A stretch of 38,087 nucleotides of DNA, from contig JAAENP010000217.1 in NCBI GenBank assembly GCA_024224155.1, forward strand, positions 1 to 38,087, written 5' to 3'. Made by a program: the position numbers and the translations under genes. Of this stretch, positions 21,257 to 30,226 are shown piece by piece; position 1 is the stretch's first letter, and every line of letters begins with the position of its first letter. The notes beneath the pieces are model-generated. The model was given only the letters and a program-made list of their open reading frames with translations, was not told where the DNA came from and did not search any database. The DNA comes from a bacterium. GTDB lineage: Bacteria; Acidobacteriota; Thermoanaerobaculia; Multivoradales; JAHEKO01.

Positions 21257-23340
21257 TGAGTCGACGGCATCCGCGCCCGAGCGCCGCCACGGTTTCGCCG
21301 CTGGCGACCGCGACGGCCCTCATCCTCCTGGCGGCTCTTTGCTCCCCGGCCGCGAGCCAGAACCGGCTGACGGTGGTCGCGGTCAGCCCTGCGGCTCGCT
21401 CGCTCGCCGCTGACGTCGACTCCTCGATCACGGTCGAGTTCGACCGGCCAGTGCTGACCTCCTCGGTTTCCCCGGCGAGCTTCTGGGCCTTCGGCCGATG
21501 GAGCGGGGCCGCGACCGGAACCTACGCATTCGGCAACGGGGACCGCACCGTGACCCTGACACCCGACCGCCGCTTCTCCGCGGGCGAAACGGTGATGGTT
21601 CTGCTGTCGCGCGACCTCCAGGCGATGGATGGCTCCTTTCTGCGGGATGCCGGCTTTTCCTTCCAATTCTGGACCCGTTCGCGTGGTGCCGGTTTCGGCT
21701 TCTCTGAGATTGACCGCTTCTCCACTCGCACCTCGCCCGAGATCACCACCCGAGCCTATGGTGGCTTCGGCTCGGACCTCGACGGCGACGGTTTTCTCGA
21801 TCTCACGATCGTCAACGAGGACACCAACGACCTGCGGACTTTCCTCAACCGAGGCGATCGCTCGGGGAGATTCCACGATTTTCTCCGTCCGACCGCCGCC
21901 ACCGAGAACGTACCGAGCCCGAGCGAGCCGACCGACTTCGATCGCGACGGCAATGTCGACGTCGTCGTGGCCAACACCCAGGACGACTCGGTGTCGGTCT
22001 TCCTCGGCAATGGCGATGGCACCTTCCAACCGGCCTCGCACTACTCTGTCGGCGGCGAGCCGCGCGGGGTCGCCGTGCTCGACGCGGATGGCGACGGCGA
22101 TGTCGACATTGCCGCCACCTCGTTCTTCGACGGCCAGGTCGCGGTTCTCTTCAATGACGGCGCCGGCGGTTTTGCGAGCGCGAGCACCTTCGGGACCCAG
22201 CGCGGCGAGCGGGCGATCGGCGCCGGCGACATGAACGAAGACGGCATTCTCGATCTGGTGGTCGGAGCGCTGACCGCTGGTGAGATCGACGTCTACACGG
22301 GCAACGGCGATGGCACCTTCGACCGGGCCGCGACTCGGTCCGCCGGCGGTGAGATTTGGATGCTGGTTCTGGGAGACGTCAATGGCGACGGCAGCGAAGA
22401 CGTGGCGGCCGTCAACAGCGACTCGAACAACGCCGCGATTCTGAGGGGCGACGGCGCCGGCGGCCTTTCGGACCCGCAAATCGTCGCCACCGATGATTTC
22501 CCACTGGCGACCGACCTGGCCGATCTCGACGGCGACGGCGACCTCGACTGGGTGACCTCGAGCTTCTTCGGCAACTGGATGATGTGGGAGAACGACGGCG
22601 GCGGCGCCTTTTCGCTCGACCGCTCCTTCCCCGCTCCACAAGCCGCCTCTTGCTCTCTGCCGATGGACCTCGACAACGACGGCGTGCTCGATCTGGTCCT
22701 CATCGACGAGCTCGAAGACGAGATCGTGTTGATGAAGAACCGGGCGGTGCTGTTCGCCGACGATTTCGAGTCGGGTGACACCAGACGCTGGTCGCGGTCT
22801 CGCGGCTCGGTCCTGGTGGTCGCGCCCGGACTGCGGGGCAGCGGCCGAGCTTTGGAAGTCACCGTAGACGGCACTCGCACTCGCTCCTACCTGCAGTCCA
22901 AGCGCCCCGCCAAAGAGGCGAGCGTAGTTGTGAGCTTCGACCTCGACGCCGCCGGACTGGAGCTCGGAGGGGGGGATGAAATCGAGATTCTTCGCCTGGG
23001 CGCCGGCAGCGGCCAGGCCAGGCTGATGCTGGAGCGCGCCGGAGCGCGGTTCCGGGCTCGCCTGTTCGCGCGCGAGAAAGGTGGCTTCCGGGAGATCGGG
23101 AGCACTCGGGTGCCCGCAAAGGGCGTGGCTCGGCTCGAGATCGAATGGTCGAGCGCCTCCGGACGATCGGTTCCGGACGGTCGCGCCGCCCTGGTGAAGC
23201 GAGGCAAGCTCCGGGCGGTCGTCGACGACCTGTCCAACCACGGCCGGGTGGTGAACAAGGTGCGGCTGGGGCTGCCCGCCGGAGCCTCGGGCGACAGCTC
23301 CGGGAGCTTCGTCCTCGACAACTACCTGTCTACGCGTTGA
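21256..23340 (+). CDS. Secreted FG-GAP/VCBS-repeat protein with N-terminal Ig-like domain
   Basis: A 694-residue protein. A signal peptide (ATALILLAALCSPAAS, to about residue 34) precedes a bacterial Ig-like Big_5-type domain (about 36-145: VVAVSPAARSLAADVDSSITVEFDRPV ... RTVTLTPDRRFSAGETVMVLL). Seven FG-GAP repeats follow, each with a calcium loop: DLDGDGFLD, DFDRDGNVD, DADGDGDVD, DMNEDGILD, DVNGDGSED, DLDGDGDLD, DLDNDGVLD. The C-terminal part opens with LFADDFESGDTRRWSR, a motif frequent at the start of C-terminal modules in such secreted proteins, and continues as a jelly-roll-like domain. The start ATG overlaps the previous TGA. Likely a surface or extracellular Ca-stabilised propeller; ligand unknown. 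Confidence 0.9.
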   Translation: MSRRHPRPSAATVSPLATATALILLAALCSPAASQNRLTVVAVSPAARSLAADVDSSITVEFDRPVLTSSVSPASFWAFGRWSGAATGTYAFGNGDRTVTLTPDRRFSAGETVMVLLSRDLQAMDGSFLRDAGFSFQFWTRSRGAGFGFSEIDRFSTRTSPEITTRAYGGFGSDLDGDGFLDLTIVNEDTNDLRTFLNRGDRSGRFHDFLRPTAATENVPSPSEPTDFDRDGNVDVVVANTQDDSVSVFLGNGDGTFQPASHYSVGGEPRGVAVLDADGDGDVDIAATSFFDGQVAVLFNDGAGGFASASTFGTQRGERAIGAGDMNEDGILDLVVGALTAGEIDVYTGNGDGTFDRAATRSAGGEIWMLVLGDVNGDGSEDVAAVNSDSNNAAILRGDGAGGLSDPQIVATDDFPLATDLADLDGDGDLDWVTSSFFGNWMMWENDGGGAFSLDRSFPAPQAASCSLPMDLDNDGVLDLVLIDELEDEIVLMKNRAVLFADDFESGDTRRWSRSRGSVLVVAPGLRGSGRALEVTVDGTRTRSYLQSKRPAKEASVVVSFDLDAAGLELGGGDEIEILRLGAGSGQARLMLERAGARFRARLFAREKGGFREIGSTRVPAKGVARLEIEWSSASGRSVPDGRAALVKRGKLRAVVDDLSNHGRVVNKVRLGLPAGASGDSSGSFVLDNYLSTR

Positions 23341-23366
23341 GACCGGTCGACACCCTTCGCTTCGCC

Positions 23367-23398
23367 CGAGGGCAAGCGGAGGTTGACCGCTCCCTCTG
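23367..23398. repeat. Intergenic palindromic element, copy B
   Basis: CGAGGGCAAGCGG, then GGT, GACCGCT and finally CTGTAG match the element at 7751-7790 with a few substitutions. The arms here are reduced to AGCGG (23375-23379) and CCGCT (23387-23391). It lies right after the FG-GAP gene stop. Confidence 0.6.
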
Positions 23399-23400
23399 TA

Positions 23401-23434
23401 GAAAAAAAGGCGGCTCCCGTTCGGGAGCCGCCTT
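23401..23434 (-). terminator. Rho-independent terminator of the TonB receptor gene
   Basis: Perfect 12-bp arms AAGGCGGCTCCC (23407-23418) and GGGAGCCGCCTT (23423-23434) with loop GTTC. Read on the minus strand the hairpin is followed by an unbroken T-run (23408-23402). It begins 22 bp after the receptor stop codon. Confidence 0.95.
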
Positions 23435-23455
23435 CCTGGTCGTGTACCTTGGGTG

Positions 23456-26062
23456 CTACCTGCCCCAGCTGGTCTCGAAGTCGTACTTGATCCGGGCGTA
23501 GTAGAACGCACCGTTGAACCCGAAGGGAGTGTACTGGCTGTAGCGATTACCGACACCCGAGCGCGCACCGACGTTCTCACTCGGGAACGTGTCGAGCGCG
23601 TTCTGGGCGCCCACAATGACGCTCACGCTGTCGTTCAGCGCATAGGCCGCCTCGAGATCGAGGACATACTCGCCGCCGTACGATGCGTCGTCTTCGGAAT
23701 CGAACCAACCGTCGTAGTAGCTCGCCCGACCCAGCAGCCGCAGGCCGTTGTCCATCTTGTGGTTGGCCGAGATGGTGGCGCGGGTCTCCGGCAAGGCTTC
23801 CTGGAGCTCACGAATACGCGTGTCGTCCAGGGTGTCCGGATTGAACTTGGTGACGTCGGTCTCGGTGCTGTTTAGGAGGAAGCTGAAGTTGGTCTTTCCG
23901 CCCATGCCCTCGGGGGTATAGGTAGCTACGACATCGAAGCCCTGGGTCTCGGTGTCGAAGTCGTTGGTGAAGAAGCGGAAATTCTGCAGGTTGGCGGCGC
24001 TGGTGATGCCCTCCGAGACCAGTTGATCGACCTCTTGCTGAGTGAGCGAGAAGTTCTGGGTCAGGGTCAGGCGATCGTCCAGCTGGATCTGAAAGAAGTC
24101 GAGTGTGAACGTCCACGGTCCGTTGTCGTAAACGAAGCCGGCGGCGATATTGGTCGACTCCTCGGCCGTGAGCGGCTCGCCGCCCCTCAACTGGGCCGCC
24201 GCAGAAGACGACGGAATCGTGCCATTGTTGACCAGATCCATGAGATCAAAGTCGAACTCCGTCGACACGTTGAAGGCGTTTGACTGGCCCGGCGTGGGTG
24301 CCCGGAAACCGGTGCTGGCGCTGGCCCGAAGCTGAAAGCGATCGTTGACCTGGTAGCGGCCGGAGAGCTTGCCGTTGGTGGTGGTGCCGAAGTCCTCGAA
24401 ATCCTCGAAGCGAACGGCTACGCCGTAGGTCCACTTCCGATCTGAGCTGTTCCTCTCGACGTCGCCGTAGACGGCCCAGTTGCTGCGGCTCCAGCTGCCG
24501 GCCGCGATGTCGCTGAATCCCGGAAAACCGTTGGAGGCCGAACTGAAGCCCTGCTCTGCCAGCGGGCCGATGAGGAACGACTCGCGCTGGCCGATGCCGA
24601 TCTCGAACTCCTCTTCGCGCCACTCGACGCCGCCAGCCACGTTGGTCTTGTTATTGACCTGCTTCGAAACATCGAAGTTGAAATTCAACTCATCCTGCTT
24701 GTAGAGACCGGGATCGAACTCCGTCGGCGTGTCGGGGCCGAGCGAGGCGTTGACGGTGTTGACGATAAAGAAATCGACCTCGTTCGAGCCCTGACTGACG
24801 CTCGCGTCCCAGGCCAGACCACCGTTGGTCGAACCCCGGAGCCCGAGGACGATCGAGTTGTCGGTGACGTCACCGCCGAAGTTGGGAGTGAAGCCGCCGG
24901 GGAAGAGCTCCTGAAAGGAGAAGCAGTTGGGATTGGCAAAGACCTCGGCCAGCGCGGCCGGATCCGGGACGTCGTTGGTCACGGCGACGGTCGGGCAGCC
25001 GGCCGAACCGTCCAGAACACCGTCCTGGGCGTCCAGAAGATCGCCGATCAGCAGCGTGTCGCCGCCGTCGCCGCTGAAGACAGCACCGCGGGTGTTGGGA
25101 TTACGGAAAAAGAACCCGCCGGTGACCGTCTTGCTGACGTAGTTGGCCTGGCCGTAAAACTGCTGGCCGTTGTTCATCACGGTCCCGAAGTTGGCCCACA
25201 GCTTGGTGTCGTCCTCGAACTCAGGCGATCCCCAGATCTGCGCGGGAACCCTCACGTCGGTGTTGCCCGCGGCGATCAGGGCGGCGGCATCGTCTCGCTG
25301 CACGCTGCGATCGGTCGGATCGGCCGAACCGAACTCGCCGCTCAGGTTGAGGAAACCGTTCGCGCCCAGCGGTATGCCGACGTTGCCGGCCACTGTGAGC
25401 GTGTCTCCGTCGCCAGCGGCATAGGCACCACTCTTGATCTCGATGCTGCCGCCTGAGCTCGCGTCCTTAAGCATGAAGTTCATGACGCCGGCGATGGCGT
25501 CCGAGCCGTACTGGGCGGAGGCGCCATCGCGGAGCACCTCGACCTGCCGCAGGGCAATCGCCGGAATCGCCGAGAGATCAGGACCCTGGGCGCCGTCGGC
25601 GACGCCGTTGCCCAGCCAAGCGATGACCGCCGCGCGGTGGCGACGCTTGCCGTTGACCAGCACGAGGGTGTGGTCGGGAGCCAGGTTCCGCAGATTGGCC
25701 GGGCGAACGACCGTGGCCGCGTCGGCAATCGGCTGCATGTTGACGTTGAAGGAGGGAGCTACCGTCCTCAGGAGCGTGGTGACGTCCGTTTCTCCCTGGT
25801 TGGTGAAGTCTTCGCTCGAAAGCACGTCGATCGGCACCATCGATTCGACCACCGAGCGCGGTTGCGCGCGGGTGCCGGTCACGACAATGACGTCGGAGAA
25901 CTCTTGGGCTTCTTTGGCCTCGGTGGTTTCAGCGGCGTCGCCCTCGGCTTGCTCGGTGCCCTCGCCCTCGTCCTGCGCGTACGCCTGCGGCGCGACACCG
26001 GCTGCGAGAATCAGGGCCAGTCCCGTCACCAAGAGCGTATCTCTGAGTCTGCTACGGTTCAT
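23456..26062 (-). CDS. TonB-dependent outer-membrane receptor
   Basis: An 868-residue receptor. A signal peptide (about 5-30, ending AYAQ) and a Glu/Ala-rich segment lead to a TonB-box-like DVIVVTGTRA. The plug domain follows: SVVESMVPIDVLSSEDFTNQG, LLRTVAPSFNVN, VRPANLRNLAPDHTLVLVNGKRRH, IALRQVEVLRDGASAQYGSDAIAGVMNFML. The rest is a beta-barrel (FGTTTNGKLSGRYQVNDRFQLRASASTGFRAPT is the conserved barrel segment). The C-terminus ends ETSWGR rather than in the usual Phe. The start at 26062 has GGAGG 8 nt upstream; the longer frame is rejected. Substrate unknown: no iron-box or ligand-specific gene is adjacent. Confidence 0.95.
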   Translation of the reverse strand: MNRSRLRDTLLVTGLALILAAGVAPQAYAQDEGEGTEQAEGDAAETTEAKEAQEFSDVIVVTGTRAQPRSVVESMVPIDVLSSEDFTNQGETDVTTLLRTVAPSFNVNMQPIADAATVVRPANLRNLAPDHTLVLVNGKRRHRAAVIAWLGNGVADGAQGPDLSAIPAIALRQVEVLRDGASAQYGSDAIAGVMNFMLKDASSGGSIEIKSGAYAAGDGDTLTVAGNVGIPLGANGFLNLSGEFGSADPTDRSVQRDDAAALIAAGNTDVRVPAQIWGSPEFEDDTKLWANFGTVMNNGQQFYGQANYVSKTVTGGFFFRNPNTRGAVFSGDGGDTLLIGDLLDAQDGVLDGSAGCPTVAVTNDVPDPAALAEVFANPNCFSFQELFPGGFTPNFGGDVTDNSIVLGLRGSTNGGLAWDASVSQGSNEVDFFIVNTVNASLGPDTPTEFDPGLYKQDELNFNFDVSKQVNNKTNVAGGVEWREEEFEIGIGQRESFLIGPLAEQGFSSASNGFPGFSDIAAGSWSRSNWAVYGDVERNSSDRKWTYGVAVRFEDFEDFGTTTNGKLSGRYQVNDRFQLRASASTGFRAPTPGQSNAFNVSTEFDFDLMDLVNNGTIPSSSAAAQLRGGEPLTAEESTNIAAGFVYDNGPWTFTLDFFQIQLDDRLTLTQNFSLTQQEVDQLVSEGITSAANLQNFRFFTNDFDTETQGFDVVATYTPEGMGGKTNFSFLLNSTETDVTKFNPDTLDDTRIRELQEALPETRATISANHKMDNGLRLLGRASYYDGWFDSEDDASYGGEYVLDLEAAYALNDSVSVIVGAQNALDTFPSENVGARSGVGNRYSQYTPFGFNGAFYYARIKYDFETSWGR

Positions 26063-26156
26063 TATGGCCTCCTCCGTAAAGTTAGACTCGGAGCCTGAAC
26101 CGGGAACAGCCCGGAACCGACTCGTCTTATCTAGGTTTCTCGAATCGGATATTTGC

Positions 26157-27218
26157 ATGCCTTTGCAGACCGGTCAACCCTTTTGGGCGGGAGAACCCCC
26201 GTATAGATGGGTGGCCTCGCGGGCTATCGCCGCCGTGATTTTCGCCAGCCTGTGCCTCGGCTGCCGGCTCGAGGGGCCGACGCCCTCACCGGCGGTATCG
26301 GACAACGAGCAGGTCCTCAATCGCGGCGGGGGAAAGGACCGCTGGTGGGATGCCCTGCCCCGGGCGGCCTGGTCGGAGTTCCCACGAGTCGAGCAGAGCC
26401 AGGACTGGTTCGAGGTCTACCGGATCCGGGCCGGAGTGCTCGCGATCTACGAGCCGGGTCAGTTCGAGGAGGTGATCTCGTATCTGATCGTCGGTTCGGA
26501 GCGGGCTCTAGTCTTCGACACCGGGCTCGGGATCGGAGACATGCGTCGCGTGGCCGGAGAGTTGACCGACAAAGAGATCGTCGTCCTCAACTCGCACACC
26601 CACTATGACCACGTCGGCGGCAACCACGCATTCGACACCGTCTACGGAACCGATCTCGAGTACACCCGGGCTCACGCGCAGGGGCGCTCCCACGAGGACA
26701 TCGCCGAGTTCGTCGGGCCGGGTTGGATCTGGAAGGAGACTCCGGACGGATTCTCGACCGATGGCTACGTGTCGCGCCCTTTCACGATCTCGCACGCGAT
26801 CGAAGACGAGCAGGTCATATCCCTCGGCGACGTCCGGATCGAGGTGTTGCTGACCCCCGGGCACGCCCCTGACTCCCTTTGCCTTCTGGACCGGAAGCGC
26901 GGACTGCTTTTCACGGGTGACACCTTCTACCCCGCTCCCCTCTATGCTCACCTGCCGGGCGCGAGCTTCAGCGACTACGCCACAACGGCCGAACGCCTGG
27001 CCGGCCTTGCCGACTCGGTGGAGATCGTTCTACCGGCGCACAACGAGCCGAGCCTGCCGCCGAGCGAGCTCGTCCGATTCCGAGACGCCTTTCGGGAGAT
27101 GCAGGAGGAGAGCGCTCCGTTCATCCTGACCGACGGCAACCGGGAGTACGACTTCGGTCGCTTCTCGATCGTGGTTGCCGACCCACCGCCATGGCAGGAG
27201 AATCGAGATCCGCGATGA
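26157..27218 (+). CDS. Metallo-beta-lactamase-fold hydrolase, putative lipoprotein
   Basis: A 353-residue protein. The N-terminus has a hydrophobic segment (IAAVIFASLCLGC, about 24-36) ending in Cys, suggesting lipid attachment, although the lipobox is imperfect. The MBL fold is clear: VFDTGLGIGD, H147-T-H149-Y-D151-H152 metal motif (HTHYDHVGGN), LLTPGHAPDSLCLLD, FTGDTFYPAPLYAH, and PAHNEP. These residues would bind two zinc ions. The start ATG 26157 is uncertain (weak Shine-Dalgarno; GTG 26211 would give a shorter signal). Its stop overlaps the decarboxylase start by 4 nt (ATGA). It is divergent from the TonB receptor. Substrate unknown; a periplasmic hydrolase is inferred. Confidence 0.87.
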   Translation: MPLQTGQPFWAGEPPYRWVASRAIAAVIFASLCLGCRLEGPTPSPAVSDNEQVLNRGGGKDRWWDALPRAAWSEFPRVEQSQDWFEVYRIRAGVLAIYEPGQFEEVISYLIVGSERALVFDTGLGIGDMRRVAGELTDKEIVVLNSHTHYDHVGGNHAFDTVYGTDLEYTRAHAQGRSHEDIAEFVGPGWIWKETPDGFSTDGYVSRPFTISHAIEDEQVISLGDVRIEVLLTPGHAPDSLCLLDRKRGLLFTGDTFYPAPLYAHLPGASFSDYATTAERLAGLADSVEIVLPAHNEPSLPPSELVRFRDAFREMQEESAPFILTDGNREYDFGRFSIVVADPPPWQENRDPR

Positions 27219-28687
27219 GCTCGCCGGGTGAGACGCCCATGAGCCTTCGACGCTATCTCGACGCCGCGACCGATCGAGTCGACAGGTTCAGGACCAAGAT
27301 TCGGAAGACCGCCATCACGCCGACGGTCTCTGCCGGCGTGGTGCGCGAAGGTCTGGCCGAACGCTATGGCGACTTCTCCCGGCCCTGGCCCGCCGAGCAA
27401 CTGGTCGAGGACGTGAGCTCGATGATGGCGAGCTGGAACGTTCATGTCACGCACCCCAGGTACTTCGGCCTCTTCAATCCGAACGTCTTCCCGGCCTCGG
27501 TCGCCGCCGATGTGCTGGTCGCGGGCTTCAATCCCCAGCTCGCGGCCTGGTCGCACGCACCGGCCGCGAACGAGATCGAGCGGTACACGCTGCTCTATCT
27601 CGCCGGCCGCCTCGGCTTCGATCCCGACCGCATCGCCGCCACCTTCACGACCGGCGGCGCGGAGGCCAACCAATCCGCTCTGCTCGCGGCCTTGAACCAC
27701 GCCTACCCGGAGTATTCAGAGCTCGGTCTGGCCGAGTCCGGACTGGCCGAGTTCGGCCTAACTCGCCCCCCCGGGCCACCGGTCGTCTACGTATCTTCCG
27801 AGAGTCATCACTCGATCAAGAAGGCGGCCATGACCAGCGGTCTCGGGAGTCGAGCGGTGCGGACCGTCCCGACGGATGACTCCTTTCGGCTCAGTGTTCC
27901 CGCTCTACGCGAAGCGATCGCACACGACCGCTGCGAGGGCCGGCGGCCGTTACTGGTCGTCGGAACCGCGGGCAGCACCGGCGGCGGCATCATCGATCCG
28001 CTGGCCGAGCTGGCCACTGTCTGCGCGCAGGAAAAACTCTGGTTCCATGTCGACGCGGCCTGGGGCGGTGCCGCGTGTCTTTCGCCCCGGCTGCAGCCCG
28101 AGCTCGCCGGGATCGAAAGGGCCGACTCGGTGACCTGGGACGCGCACAAGTGGTTGTCGGTGCCGATGGGGGCTGGCATGTTCTTCTGCACCCACCCCGA
28201 ATCGGTCCGCAGGGCGTTCGCCGTGGCCACACCCTATATGCCGGTGGACATCGAAGACACCGCCGACCCGTATACCTGGACCATCCAGTGGACCCGCCGC
28301 CACATCGGCCTCAAGCTCTTCATGAGCCTGGCGGCGCTCGGCTCGGAGGGCTACCGGGACGCGATCGAGCACCAGGCCGCAATGGGAGAACTGCTTCGCC
28401 GCGATCTCGACGGCCGCGGCTGGCGGATCGTCAATCGCACGCCTCTGCCGGTGGTCTGCTTCACCCGGCCGGAGATCGAGGACGGAAGCACGTCCGCCGA
28501 GAGCATCGCGGGTCGGCTCGCAAAGGACTTCTGGATCTCACCGGTGCGATTGGGAGCGAACGACCCGGTTTTGCGGGCCTGCATCACCAGCTACGAAACC
28601 AGCGCCGGGGACGTCCGGGCGCTCGCCGAAGCGGTGACGATAGCGGCCGCCCAAGCTTCGCAGCCGAATCAGCATCCGTCGGACTAG
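27215..28687 (+). CDS. PLP-dependent group II decarboxylase (AADC/GAD-like)
   Basis: A 490-residue fold-type I enzyme. Seen: HPRYFGLFNPNVFPASVAADVLV, the substrate-entry region WSHAPAANEIE, TTGGAEANQSALLAAL, SSESHHSIKKAA (ring-stacking His), VGTAGSTGGGIIDPL, HVDAAWGGAACLSP (PLP-binding Asp), and the Schiff-base lysine K312 in TWDAHKWLSVPMGAG. The family decarboxylates aromatic or acidic amino acids to amines; the substrate cannot be read from sequence. The start ATG at 27215 overlaps the MBL hydrolase stop by 4 nt, so the two are translated together. The TAG stop overlaps that of the next, convergent decarboxylase. Confidence 0.93.
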   Translation: MSSPGETPMSLRRYLDAATDRVDRFRTKIRKTAITPTVSAGVVREGLAERYGDFSRPWPAEQLVEDVSSMMASWNVHVTHPRYFGLFNPNVFPASVAADVLVAGFNPQLAAWSHAPAANEIERYTLLYLAGRLGFDPDRIAATFTTGGAEANQSALLAALNHAYPEYSELGLAESGLAEFGLTRPPGPPVVYVSSESHHSIKKAAMTSGLGSRAVRTVPTDDSFRLSVPALREAIAHDRCEGRRPLLVVGTAGSTGGGIIDPLAELATVCAQEKLWFHVDAAWGGAACLSPRLQPELAGIERADSVTWDAHKWLSVPMGAGMFFCTHPESVRRAFAVATPYMPVDIEDTADPYTWTIQWTRRHIGLKLFMSLAALGSEGYRDAIEHQAAMGELLRRDLDGRGWRIVNRTPLPVVCFTRPEIEDGSTSAESIAGRLAKDFWISPVRLGANDPVLRACITSYETSAGDVRALAEAVTIAAAQASQPNQHPSD

Positions 28688-30039
28688 CCCGAACGCCATG
28701 CCCGTGCTATCTCCTCGATGGCGAGCTCGATGTCGTCATCGGTCGTGCGCCACGAGGACACGCTCAGCCGAAACACCGGCTTGCCGTTCCACTTCGAGGC
28801 GCCGAACCAGATCTTCCCACCGTCCTGCACACGCTCCAGAAAGCCGGCGACATCACCGTCGTCTGGGAGCGTCGCCAGAACTTGATTGAGCACCACCCGA
28901 TTGAGAATCACCACACCCCGCTCGGCCAGGCCCCGGGCCAACCTCCTGGCCTGCCGGCAGTGCCGCTCGACCATCTCGCCGACACCTTCCCTGCCCAGGC
29001 TGCGTAGCGCGGCCCAGATCGGCACGCCCCGGGCGCGCCTCGAGAACTCGAGCGTCAGGTTCTTCTGAGCCCGTGGCTCCGCCGTCAAGTACACCGCATC
29101 CGACTGGAGCGTGTCGCTCAAGGCGGCGGCGTCTCGACAGATCGCGACCGCGCCGTCGTAGGGCGTGTTCAACCACTTGTGGCCGTCGGTGGTCCAGCTG
29201 TCGGCTCCACCAACGCCCTCGGCCAGACGCCGGGTGGCCTCCGAGGCCCGCGCCCACAGGCCGAAGGCTCCGTCGACGTGGACCCAGGTCCCCGCCTCTT
29301 TCGCCGCTTCGACCAGCGGCAAGAAAGGATCGAACTCACCGGTGTTCACCTCGCCGGCCTGCAGGCAGAGGATCGTCCGGTCGTCCAGCTCGGGCAGTCG
29401 AGCGGGGTCCACCCGGCCGAAGTCGTCGGTCGGGGCGTCGATCAGCCGGCGCTCGCCGAAACCCAGAACCCGCAGCGCCCGACGCATGGTGATGTGCCCG
29501 GTCTCCGAGATCACGACGCGGACCTCGGGAGCTCCGGCCAGTCCGTCGCCGTCGAAGTCCCAACCCTGGCGGCCGAGAAGAGCGCGCCGGGCCGCGGCGA
29601 GGCACGCCAGGCCGCAAGCGGTGGCGCTGGTCCCGAAGCCGACCGCGGACTCGGCCGGCAGATCCAAGATCTCCAGAAGCCAGCGGCCGGCCACCGATTC
29701 GATAGTCGCCGCCGCCGGTGAGTTGATATACGACGAGGCGCATTGGTCCCAAGCGGCCGTCAATCGCTCGGCCGCGGCCGCCGCCGGCAGCGTCGCGCCG
29801 ATCACGAATCCGAAGTACCGAGGCCCGTTCGTCGCCGTGGTTGCCGGCGAGCCGAGCTCGTCGAGGAGTCTCAGCGTTTCGGCGGGATCGGAGGGATGTG
29901 GTGGCAGCGGCTCCTCGAACCCGCGCAGCGCGGCGCGCGCCTTGTCGCCCGGGAAGACCGCGCGCCGGTCGATCCCGCGCAGATAATCGGCCGCGCGCCG
30001 ATCGGCCTCGCCGAGCAATTCCAATTCGTCGTCGTACAC
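28684..30039 (-). CDS. Second PLP-dependent group II decarboxylase
   Basis: A 451-residue enzyme from a different branch than its neighbour. Seen: GPRYFGFVIGATLPAAAAAERLTAAWDQ, FGTSATACGLACLAAARRALL, VVISETGHITMRRALRVLG, CLQAGEVNTGEFDPF, WVHVDGAFGLWARAS, and Schiff-base K288 in TTDGHKWLNTPYDGA. Start GTG 30039-30037 is chosen because GGAGG lies 5 nt upstream; the open frame continues to 30579 but that part overlaps the ELWxSDGT gene in antisense. Family relatives act on amino acids; the substrate is unknown. The convergent stop overlap (CTAG, 28684-28687) with the first decarboxylase leaves no space for a terminator. The gap 30040-30226 shows no gene. Confidence 0.9.
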   Translation of the reverse strand: MYDDELELLGEADRRAADYLRGIDRRAVFPGDKARAALRGFEEPLPPHPSDPAETLRLLDELGSPATTATNGPRYFGFVIGATLPAAAAAERLTAAWDQCASSYINSPAAATIESVAGRWLLEILDLPAESAVGFGTSATACGLACLAAARRALLGRQGWDFDGDGLAGAPEVRVVISETGHITMRRALRVLGFGERRLIDAPTDDFGRVDPARLPELDDRTILCLQAGEVNTGEFDPFLPLVEAAKEAGTWVHVDGAFGLWARASEATRRLAEGVGGADSWTTDGHKWLNTPYDGAVAICRDAAALSDTLQSDAVYLTAEPRAQKNLTLEFSRRARGVPIWAALRSLGREGVGEMVERHCRQARRLARGLAERGVVILNRVVLNQVLATLPDDGDVAGFLERVQDGGKIWFGASKWNGKPVFRLSVSSWRTTDDDIELAIEEIARAWRSG

Positions 30040-30226
30040 GGTTTCCTCCAGTCTTGCACTCAGCACCGCAAACACTCGCCGGTTCGCAAGCCGCAGACTC
30101 TCACGAGAGGCGTGCCAGTCTCCACTACTCCCGACTACCCTGAGACACCATCCGGCGATGCGCTCGGCATCTCTCGGGCTCGGTTTTTTCGCGAAGGCGT
30201 CTAGATCCCCGTACTTGGCGGCCCGG

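Noticed and set aside
21238-23616. 792-codon open frame antisense to the FG-GAP gene
   Set aside because: It crosses the terminator and the real gene's end, and its apparent repeats only mirror the FG-GAP calcium loops.
25434-26156. In-frame N-terminal extension of the MBL hydrolase
   Set aside because: It is antisense to the TonB receptor gene and shows no protein-like domain.
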